DNA of 64,000 bases, taken from assembly GCA_024742695.1 (NCBI GenBank), contig JANSXY010000006.1:124001-188000 (forward strand). The letters are read 5' to 3'. The notes beneath the pieces are model-generated. The model searched no databases, was not told the DNA's origin, and worked only from the letters and a program-made list of their open reading frames with translations. Shown here one piece after another: positions 55,924 to 64,000 of this stretch. Numbering within the stretch: the stretch's first letter is position 1; each line of letters starts with the position of its first letter. Made by a program: the position numbers and the translations under genes. This stretch comes from Paracoccaceae bacterium (GTDB lineage: Bacteria; Pseudomonadota; Alphaproteobacteria; Rhodobacterales; Rhodobacteraceae).

Positions 55924-56882
55924 GGGGCTGGGCGGCATATGTCCTGGCACTCGCCGCCGCGCCGGCCCTGGCGGCGGAATTGCCACTGCCGGAAGCCGCG
56001 GAACTGACGGCGGAGGTGAGCGAGCGGCTGGGCAGTTTCCAGTTGCCGGTCGGCCCGGCCCGGCCCGCGGGCGTGGCGATGCTGACGATCGAGGGGCAGG
56101 TCAGCCACCAGGCGTTCCGGATCGAGGGCGCCGAGACGACGCTGGAACTGATCGCGCCGCTCAGGACCACGTTGCAGGCCGAGGGATTCTCGATCCTCTA
56201 CGAATGCGAGGCGCGCAGCTGCGGCGGCTTCGATTTCCGCTACGAGGCGGAATTCCTGCCCGAACCGGACATGCACGTGGACCTCGGCGACTACCGCTAC
56301 ATCGCCGCCGCGCGCGAGGCCGAAACCGGCACGGATCACGCGATGATCCTGGTCAGCCGGTCGGCGGCGGCCGGTTTCGTGCAGGTCAGCCGGATCGGGC
56401 CGCCGGGCGACAGCCCGCTGAACCTTGTCGTCTCCACCAAGTCGCCCGAGGCCGATGGCGACGTGATGGCCGAAACCGTGGCAAAGGCGGTGGCCGCCGC
56501 GCCGCGGCTGGCGCCCGACGTGATCGGCACGCTGACCGCGACCGGGGCGGTCGCGCTGGACGATCTGGATTTCGCCTCCGGTTCCACGGCACTGGGCGAC
56601 GGGCCGTTTCCGTCGCTCGCGCTGCTGGCCGACTGGCTGAAGGCGGACCCGGCGCGCGGCGTCACTCTGGTCGGCCACAGCGATGCCGAGGGCGCGCTGG
56701 AAACCAACATCCGGCTGTCGCGGGCACGGGCCGAGGCGGTGCGCGCGCGGCTGGTGTCGGATTTCGGCGTGGCGGCCACGCAGGTCGCGGCCGAGGGCGT
56801 GGGATTCCTCGCGCCGCGGGCGTCCAACGACGATGCCGCCGGGCGGATGCTCAATCGCCGGGTCGAGGCGGTGCTGCGCTAG
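55920..56882 (+). CDS. Exported OmpA-domain protein
   Basis: A 320-residue protein with a signal peptide (VRGWAAYVLALAAAPALAAE). The N-terminal part is unique, with one Cys pair (ECEARSCGGFDFRYEAEF). The C-terminal ~115 residues are an OmpA-like peptidoglycan-binding domain: LDDLDFASGSTAL, LVGHSDAEGALETNIRLSRARA and LNRRVEAVL, with the diaminopimelate-binding Asp and Arg. It should tether to the wall in the periplasm or outer membrane. GTG 55920 overlaps the preceding stop (GTGA). It converges with the LysR gene. Confidence 0.88.
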   Translation: MRGWAAYVLALAAAPALAAELPLPEAAELTAEVSERLGSFQLPVGPARPAGVAMLTIEGQVSHQAFRIEGAETTLELIAPLRTTLQAEGFSILYECEARSCGGFDFRYEAEFLPEPDMHVDLGDYRYIAAAREAETGTDHAMILVSRSAAAGFVQVSRIGPPGDSPLNLVVSTKSPEADGDVMAETVAKAVAAAPRLAPDVIGTLTATGAVALDDLDFASGSTALGDGPFPSLALLADWLKADPARGVTLVGHSDAEGALETNIRLSRARAEAVRARLVSDFGVAATQVAAEGVGFLAPRASNDDAAGRMLNRRVEAVLR

Positions 56883-56895
56883 TCGGCCGGCGGGA

Positions 56896-57801
56896 TCACC
56901 AGTTGTCCGGCCCCTTGTCGACGTAGGAGGCCGCGAGGAAATCGATGAAGGCGCGGACCTTGGGCTGCGTGAACCGGCCCGGCGGATAGACCGCGTAGAT
57001 GCCCAGGCTTTCCTTCGGCAGGTCGGGGATCGCGTCTTCGACCAGCCCCTTGCGCATCGCGTCGGCGTAGAGGAACGAGGGCAGGTAGGCGATGCCCAGC
57101 CCCGAGATCGCCGCGTTCAGCAGCGACTGGCCGTCGTTCACCGTCAACCACCCCGAGGTGCGGACCTGCCGCTTTTCCCCCGAGGGCGCGGTGATCTTCC
57201 ACACGTTGCCCGAGGCCTGGTTGGAATAATGCAGCAGCTTGTGTTCGTTCAGGTCGTCGATCTTCTGCGGCCGGCCGAACTTCTGGAAGTAGCCCGGCGC
57301 ACCGACCATCCGCTTCGTCGTCTCGGTCAGCTTGCGCGCGCGCAGCGTGCTGTCCTCAAGCTCGCCCATCCGGATCGCCATGTCGAACCCTTCCGAGATT
57401 AGTTCGACATAGCGGTTGTTCAGCACCATGTTGATCGTGATCTCTGGAAATTCCTTGAGGAACTCGCCCAGGATCGGCGACAGCAGGTTGACCCCGAAAT
57501 CGGTTGCGACGGAAATCCGCAGAAGGCCCGAGGGCGCGGATTGCATCGAGGTGACCAGCGCGTCCGCTTCGCCCGCGTCGTTGAGCACCCGGCGCGCCCG
57601 GTCGTAATAGGCCAGCCCGATCTCGGTCGGCGACACCCGCCGCGTCGTGCGGTTCAGAAGCCGCGCGCCCAGCCGCGCCTCCAGCGCCGAGACATGCTTG
57701 GAGACGGCGGACTTGGAAATCCCCAGCTTCTTCGCCGCGTCGGTGAACCCGCCCTGGTCCACCACGGTGGCGAAGGCCTCCATCTCGGTCAGACGATCCA
57801 T
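56896..57801 (-). CDS. LysR family transcriptional regulator
   Basis: A 301-residue regulator with N-terminal winged helix-turn-helix (FATVVDQGGFTDAAKKLGIS, then SAVSKHVSALEARLG) and a C-terminal effector-binding domain (LRISVATDFGVNLLSPILGE, GIAYLPSFL). The AaeR/DsdC-like subgroup of LysR is suggested by the start MDRLTEMEAFATVV. Its target may be the dienoyl-CoA reductase-like gene directly upstream on the same strand (130-nt gap), but LysR genes are usually divergent from targets, so this is uncertain. Effector unknown. Confidence 0.93.
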   Translation of the reverse strand: MDRLTEMEAFATVVDQGGFTDAAKKLGISKSAVSKHVSALEARLGARLLNRTTRRVSPTEIGLAYYDRARRVLNDAGEADALVTSMQSAPSGLLRISVATDFGVNLLSPILGEFLKEFPEITINMVLNNRYVELISEGFDMAIRMGELEDSTLRARKLTETTKRMVGAPGYFQKFGRPQKIDDLNEHKLLHYSNQASGNVWKITAPSGEKRQVRTSGWLTVNDGQSLLNAAISGLGIAYLPSFLYADAMRKGLVEDAIPDLPKESLGIYAVYPPGRFTQPKVRAFIDFLAASYVDKGPDNW

Positions 57802-57931
57802 TGTTCACCCCTCCGGAAACACTCGGTTGCGTTCCGGAGTCTTCGGCCCGAAATCGGGCAGGAATGCGGTGATCGCCCGGCAAAAGCCCGATAATCACGA
57901 TCAAGGTTTACGGATTGTCCCGCAGCCGTGA

Positions 57932-60007
<2,076 letters not shown>

Positions 60008-60024
60008 TCACCCCCGACGCGGCG

Positions 60025-60408
60025 TCATGCGCCGCCGCCGTCCGCCCCGCCCTCGGCGCGCGCGCGCAGCGCCCGGCGCAGCGCCCGCTTGAGCAACTCG
60101 ACCTCGGCACGCAACAGTTCGATCTCGGCACGGATGTCGTCGCCCACGGGCAGGCCGGCGACGATGCTGAACGCGCAAAGCCGCGCGCCGGTATCCGCGC
60201 GGACCAGGACGAAGGTCTGCACCCCGTCGTGCAGGCGGTTCGGCGGGATATCGGCGACGACGCGCCATTGTCCGGCGCCGGCGGGCATCAGACGCGCCCG
60301 GCAAAGAACCTCGCCCGCGCCCAGCAGATCGATCGCCGGCGGGCTGCCGCAGGCGCTGAGGATGCCGTGCCAGGCGCCCCCGGCGATCCTTGTCTGCACC
60401 AGCTTCAC
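60025..60408 (-). CDS. Conserved-looking unknown cytosolic protein
   Basis: A 127-residue protein with no signal peptide or membrane segment. The N-terminal two-thirds is beta-rich (MKLVQTRIAGGAWHGIL..., IPPNRLHDGVQTFVLV); the C-terminal ~35 residues form a Leu/Arg heptad helix (IRAEIELLRAEVELLKRALR), a likely coiled coil or dimerisation element. It follows the next unknown gene on the same strand by 16 nt, so they are cotranscribed. I do not recognise the family. Confidence 0.6.
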   Translation of the reverse strand: MKLVQTRIAGGAWHGILSACGSPPAIDLLGAGEVLCRARLMPAGAGQWRVVADIPPNRLHDGVQTFVLVRADTGARLCAFSIVAGLPVGDDIRAEIELLRAEVELLKRALRRALRARAEGGADGGGA

Positions 60409-60424
60409 CGCCCGCCCCGGACGG

Positions 60425-61159
60425 TCAGAACGCGGCCCGCGGGCGGCGGGTCAGCGTCAGGTCGAGAACGACGATCCGGTTCAGGCCCGGCGCCTCGAAG
60501 ATCAGGTCGAGCCAGGCCGCCGCCACCGGCCGGTCATCGAGCCCGGCCGCCACGAGATCGAACTCCGCCGCGATCCCCGAAACCACGCCGCGCGACAGGC
60601 TGCGAAGATCGGGGCCCTGCCGCAGGTTGATCCGGGCGACCGTGGCGACCGGCGCACAGCTTTCCACGGCCGCCGTCATCGCGAGGATGCTGTCGGCGCC
60701 GAGCCGCGCGCGGCCGGCCTCGGGCAGATCGACGGCGAAGGACAGGAACCGCCCGGCAAACCCGAAGACATCGAGCGCCAGCGCATAGGGCGCCGGCCCC
60801 GCGACCCCAACGATCTGCCGCACCGCCGTCTCGCGAAGCGGGCAATCATGGTAGACGGCCAGGTTATCCGCCAGACGCGCGCCGCTTTCGGGGGCCACCA
60901 GCCCCGCGGGGGCCAGCCGCGCCACCCAGGGTTCGGGCCGCCAGGCCCAGTCGGCATGCAGCGGCCGGGGGATCGGCGCGGCGGGCGCGGCGGCCTCGAT
61001 CCGGGCCTCCAGCTCGGTCAGCAGGGCCCCGTCTTCGATCCGCTCGGCAAGCAGACGGTTGCGAAGCCGCGCGAGGCCCGGAAGCGGCATTCGCCGCACG
61101 GCGCGTCGCCGCAAGGCCCGCGCCAGCGCGCCGGGCGGGCGCGAAACCTGTTCGTACAT
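60425..61159 (-). CDS. Unknown protein, possibly DUF6478 type
   Basis: A 244-residue protein lacking a signal peptide. The N-terminal ~30 residues are Arg-rich (GALARALRRRAVRRM). The central part has VYHDCPLRETAVRQIVG and FAGRFLSFAVDLPEAG. The layout recalls DUF6478 proteins of Rhodobacterales, but I hold this loosely. It is the first gene of a pair with the coiled-coil protein downstream, and both are probably lineage-specific. No function can be given. Confidence 0.6.
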   Translation of the reverse strand: MYEQVSRPPGALARALRRRAVRRMPLPGLARLRNRLLAERIEDGALLTELEARIEAAAPAAPIPRPLHADWAWRPEPWVARLAPAGLVAPESGARLADNLAVYHDCPLRETAVRQIVGVAGPAPYALALDVFGFAGRFLSFAVDLPEAGRARLGADSILAMTAAVESCAPVATVARINLRQGPDLRSLSRGVVSGIAAEFDLVAAGLDDRPVAAAWLDLIFEAPGLNRIVVLDLTLTRRPRAAF

Positions 61160-61246
61160 ACCCTGTCACTCGTCACAGCCTACAGGGCCACCCAACCGCA
61201 TCGGCGGGGCGGTAATCAACCCTAAAGAGAAAATTCCGCGCGCAAC

Positions 61247-61903
61247 TCAGCCATCGGCAGCGGGCGGCGCACCATTGGCCGCCTGCATCCTCGCCACGAA
61301 GGCGTCGAGGACCGAACGCAGCGTCGCCGGCGGCACCTCGGGATCGGCGGGCGACAACGCGGTCAGCGCCACCAGACGCCCCGACAGCGGCAGCACGGCG
61401 CGCCAGGCATCGGCCGCAACGGCCCCGCCCGGCATCGGCGCGGTGTCGCGCACGTGCAGGAAATAGGCCTCGCCCTCGAGCCCGGTCTGCACCACGCGGA
61501 CCGTGGCCGCGTCGCCCGCGCGGCTGAGCGCGGCGCGGCCGACCTCGGAGTCGAAGAAAGCGTCCAGCCGGTCGCGATCCATCGCGCCGGTGCCCGCCGT
61601 GCCCAGAACCGACAGCGTCAGGATCGCGGGCACCGGTGGCACCGGGCCGGACCGGCACGGGCCGATCAGCAGGAAGCTGCCCGCCTCGCCCTCCAGCCCG
61701 GCGCGGGGGTCGGGGCACCAGCCTTCGGGCGCGGCGACCACGACGCTGTCGGCCAGAACCCGCGGTTCCGACGGGGCCGAGGCCGACTGCGGCGTGCCCA
61801 GCGCCGGAAACGGCAGCACCCCGTCGGCGATGCAGCCCGCCAGAAGCATCGGCGCGGCGACCAGCGCCGCGCCGGCGCGCAGCCTATTGGTCCATGTAGA
61901 CAT
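61247..61903 (-). CDS. Unknown lipoprotein
   Basis: A 218-residue lipoprotein: signal peptide with lipobox LLAGC (Cys about residue 24), then a Pro/Ser spacer. The mature domain has two Cys (GWCPDP and IGPCRSGP) and shows [20 protein letters not shown] near the C-terminus. No family recognised. Its start lies 20 nt inside the ilvD 3' end, so it is co-expressed with ilvD. Confidence 0.72.
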   Translation of the reverse strand: MSTWTNRLRAGAALVAAPMLLAGCIADGVLPFPALGTPQSASAPSEPRVLADSVVVAAPEGWCPDPRAGLEGEAGSFLLIGPCRSGPVPPVPAILTLSVLGTAGTGAMDRDRLDAFFDSEVGRAALSRAGDAATVRVVQTGLEGEAYFLHVRDTAPMPGGAVAADAWRAVLPLSGRLVALTALSPADPEVPPATLRSVLDAFVARMQAANGAPPAADG

Positions 61904-63647
61904 GGGTTTCGGCCCTGGCGCCCGGATGCGTCACCGCGCCCTGCCGGGCCCCGCCGACGAGCCGGGCGAATTTCCACACCGCGCCGGAGGCGTAGTCGGT
62001 CTTGCGCGGGCCGGGCCAGGCGGCCTTGCGCTCGGCCAGTTCCGCGTCCGTCAGCGCGACCGACAGTTCGCCCTTGATCGCGTCGATGGTGATCATGTCG
62101 CCGTTCCGCAGCAGCGCGATCGGCCCGCCATGCGCCGCCTCGGGGCCGACATGGCCGACGCAGAAGCCGCGCGTCGCGCCGGAAAACCGCCCGTCGGTGA
62201 TCAGAGCCACCTTCTTGCCCATGCCTTGGCCCGACAGCGCGGCGGTGGTGGCCAGCATCTCGCGCATGCCGGGGCCGCCCGCCGGACCCTCGTTGCGGAT
62301 CACGATGACCTCGCCTTCCTTGTAGCCGCGGGCCTTGACGGCGGCGAAGGCCTCTTCCTCGCTTTCGAAGACCCGGGCGGGGCCGGTGAAGACCTGGTTC
62401 TCCTCGGCGATGCCGGCGACCTTCACGATCGCGCCGTCGGGGGCCAGGTTGCCCTTCAGGCCCACGACACCGCCGGTCGGCGTGATCGGGGCAGAGATCG
62501 GGTAGATCACCCGGCCGTCGGCCTCGCGCTCGACAAGGTCAAGCTCCTCGCCGATGCTGCGGCCCGAGGCGGTGACGCAATCCTCGTGGATCAGCCCCGC
62601 CTTGCGCAGCTCCTTCATCACCACGGGCACGCCGCCGGCCTCGTAGAGATCCTTGGCGACATAGGTGCCGCCAGGCTTGAGATCGACGAAGTAGGGCGTC
62701 TCGCGGAAGATGTCGCAGACGTCGAACAGGTCGAAGTCGATCCCCGCCTCGTGGGCGATGGCCGGCAGGTGCAGGCCGGCGTTGGTCGATCCGCCGGTGC
62801 AGGCCACCACGCGGGCGGCGTTTTCAAGCGCCTTGCGGGTGACCACGTCGCGGGCGCGGATGTTCTTCTCGATCAGGGTCATCACCGCCACGCCCGAGGC
62901 CTCGCCATACTGGTCGCGGCTCTCGTAGGGCGCGGGCATGCCCGAGGAATTCATCAGGGCCAGCCCGATCGCCTCGCTGACACAGGCCATCGTGTTGGCG
63001 GTGAACTGGCCACCGCAGGCCCCGGCCGACGGGCAGGCGACGCGTTCGAGCACGTCGAGCGCCTTGTCCGACAGCTCGTTGTTCTGGTGCCGGCCGACCG
63101 CCTCGAACATGTCCTGCACCGTGAGGTCGCGGTTGCGGAAATCCTCGGGGATCTCGTCGATCTGCGGCGCCTTGCCGGGCAGGATCGAGCCGCCGTAGAC
63201 GAAGACCGAGGGCACGTTGAGCCGCACCATCGCCATCATCATCCCCGGCAGCGACTTGTCGCAACCCGCAAGCCCGACGATCGCGTCGTAGCAGTGGCCG
63301 CGCATCGTCAGTTCCACGGTGTCGGCGATCGCCTCGCGCGAGGCCAGCGACGAGCGCATGCCCTCGTGCCCCATCGCGATCCCGTCGGTCACGGTGATCG
63401 TGGTGAACTCGCGCGGCGTACCCTGCGCGGCCTTCACCCCCAGCTTAACCGCCTGCGCCTGACGCGCCAGCGCGATGTTGCAGGGCGCGGCCTCGTTCCA
63501 GCAGGTCGCGACGCCGACGAAGGGCTGGTGGATCTCCTCCTCCGTCAGGCCCATCGCGTAGTAGTAGGACCGGTGCGGGGCGCGCGCCGGGCCTTCGGTG
63601 ACGTGGCGGCTGGGAAGCTTCGACTTGTCGAAACGGCTCTGGCTCAT
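61884..63647 (-). CDS. ilvD: Dihydroxy-acid dehydratase
   Basis: Converts dihydroxy-isovalerate and -methylvalerate to the 2-oxo acids in valine and isoleucine synthesis; 587 residues. Fe-S and Mg ligands sit in [10 protein letters not shown] (Cys ~56), [11 protein letters not shown] (Cys ~129, with the Lys) and [16 protein letters not shown] (Cys ~205-211), plus [10 protein letters not shown]-type [15 protein letters not shown]. The signature indicates the [2Fe-2S] or [4Fe-4S] IlvD/Edd family; sugar-acid dehydratases are the alternative but are less likely. It leads a unit with the lipoprotein gene. Confidence 0.95.
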   Translation of the reverse strand: MSQSRFDKSKLPSRHVTEGPARAPHRSYYYAMGLTEEEIHQPFVGVATCWNEAAPCNIALARQAQAVKLGVKAAQGTPREFTTITVTDGIAMGHEGMRSSLASREAIADTVELTMRGHCYDAIVGLAGCDKSLPGMMMAMVRLNVPSVFVYGGSILPGKAPQIDEIPEDFRNRDLTVQDMFEAVGRHQNNELSDKALDVLERVACPSAGACGGQFTANTMACVSEAIGLALMNSSGMPAPYESRDQYGEASGVAVMTLIEKNIRARDVVTRKALENAARVVACTGGSTNAGLHLPAIAHEAGIDFDLFDVCDIFRETPYFVDLKPGGTYVAKDLYEAGGVPVVMKELRKAGLIHEDCVTASGRSIGEELDLVEREADGRVIYPISAPITPTGGVVGLKGNLAPDGAIVKVAGIAEENQVFTGPARVFESEEEAFAAVKARGYKEGEVIVIRNEGPAGGPGMREMLATTAALSGQGMGKKVALITDGRFSGATRGFCVGHVGPEAAHGGPIALLRNGDMITIDAIKGELSVALTDAELAERKAAWPGPRKTDYASGAVWKFARLVGGARQGAVTHPGARAETHVYMDQ

Positions 63648-63749
63648 GCGGTCCTCCCACGGAATGGCTCGGGACTTGGATAGTGGGCGGGCGGGGCCGG
63701 GGCAAGCCGATTGCGCCTTGCCGGCCGCGGGGGAATCGACCGCGGCGGA

Positions 63750-63971
63750 TCAGTCGCCGCCGCCGTCGCCCCCGTCGCAGCCGTCGCTGTCGAACCAGCC
63801 GCCCGATCCGCCGCCATCGCGGCCATCGCCCCGCCGCGCGAGAACGGACCACAACGCATAGGCCACCAGCGCCCAAAGCACGAACGATCCGGGCGCGCCC
63901 GAAAACATGAACGCGACGAGCTTGTGCCAGCCGCGATCCTCGGCGACGCCCTGCACTGCGTTGTCCATCAT
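63750..63971 (-). CDS. Small Gly/Asp-rich membrane protein
   Basis: A 73-residue protein: N-terminal MMDNAVQGVAEDRGWHKLVA, one transmembrane helix (GSFVLWALVAYALWSVLA), then a tail of Gly, Asp and Ser ending GGWFDSDGCDGGDGGGD. Two ATGs (63971, 63968) lie behind GGGAGG; the track of codons upstream is weaker. The tail is low-complexity and may be extracytoplasmic. Unknown function. It lies 102 nt upstream of ilvD on the same strand. Confidence 0.6.
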   Translation of the reverse strand: MMDNAVQGVAEDRGWHKLVAFMFSGAPGSFVLWALVAYALWSVLARRGDGRDGGGSGGWFDSDGCDGGDGGGD

Positions 63972-64000
63972 CGGCCTCCCGCCAGGAAGCATCGCGGGAA

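Overview
The window is a very GC-rich (around 70% by eye), densely packed bacterial chromosome segment. Gene content and local order point to an alphaproteobacterium of the Rhodobacterales (Rhodobacter/Paracoccus-like). Indicators are a ~1,150-residue SMC, an M16 peptidase pair next to a DUF3035/BamF-like lipoprotein and lspA, the purH-heparinase-rsmB run, dapB beside rbfA and truB, and xdhABC joined to a BMP-type ABC transporter. Nothing looks like a prophage, integrated plasmid or insertion sequence. Most of the window is core chromosome with small accessory cassettes.

Layout. 1-9300: the tail of an MltB-type lytic transglycosylase, smc, a divergent polytopic membrane protein (TsoY-like) behind a striking inverted repeat, an LrgA/LrgB pair, an orphan ThDP enzyme and an FMN reductase. 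9135-9295 holds four near-perfect palindromes that share one core. 9308-12811: dnaE. 13046-22376: one long purine operon, with xanthine dehydrogenase small and large subunits, the XdhC maturation factor, and a nucleoside/purine ABC transporter (fused ATPase, two permeases, BMP binding protein). It ends in a clear intrinsic terminator. 22456-30891: amino-acid and one-carbon oxidoreductases (a D-amino-acid-dehydrogenase-like flavoprotein and a dimethylglycine-dehydrogenase-like flavoprotein with GcvT domains), a DUF938 methyltransferase, an AhpD-like protein, a hydroxyacid dehydrogenase, an SH3 protein, a CDF metal exporter, and an esterase whose signal peptide is out of frame.

30903-38116: a GT29-like and a GT4 glycosyltransferase (surface glycan/LPS), an MFS transporter, tRNA-Pro(CGG), a DMT exporter, rmuC and mutL. 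38168-47027: the M16 protease pair, the BamF-like lipoprotein, lspA, purH, a heparinase II/III-like protein, rsmB and an SDHAF4-type assembly factor. 47032-51370: a small exported protein, dapB, rbfA, a phosphodiester glycosidase, truB, a DUF1643 protein and a small membrane protein. 51367-56882: a hydrolase fused to a polytopic membrane domain, methionine aminopeptidase, then an overlapping chain of a CinA-type MoCF protein, a GNAT acetyltransferase, a peroxidase-related AhpD-fold protein and an OmpA-domain protein. 56896-63971: a LysR regulator, a 2,4-dienoyl-CoA reductase-like enzyme, three lineage-type unknown proteins (one a lipoprotein), ilvD, and a small Gly/Asp-rich membrane protein.

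Functional themes: purine salvage and oxidation in one translationally coupled unit; envelope biogenesis and maintenance; translation and RNA maturation; replication and repair. The most interesting non-coding signals are the palindrome array before dnaE and the ATTC-N8-GAAT dyad in front of the TsoY-like gene, which resembles the operator class of persulfide-sensing ArsR repressors. No gap between genes exceeds 300 bases.
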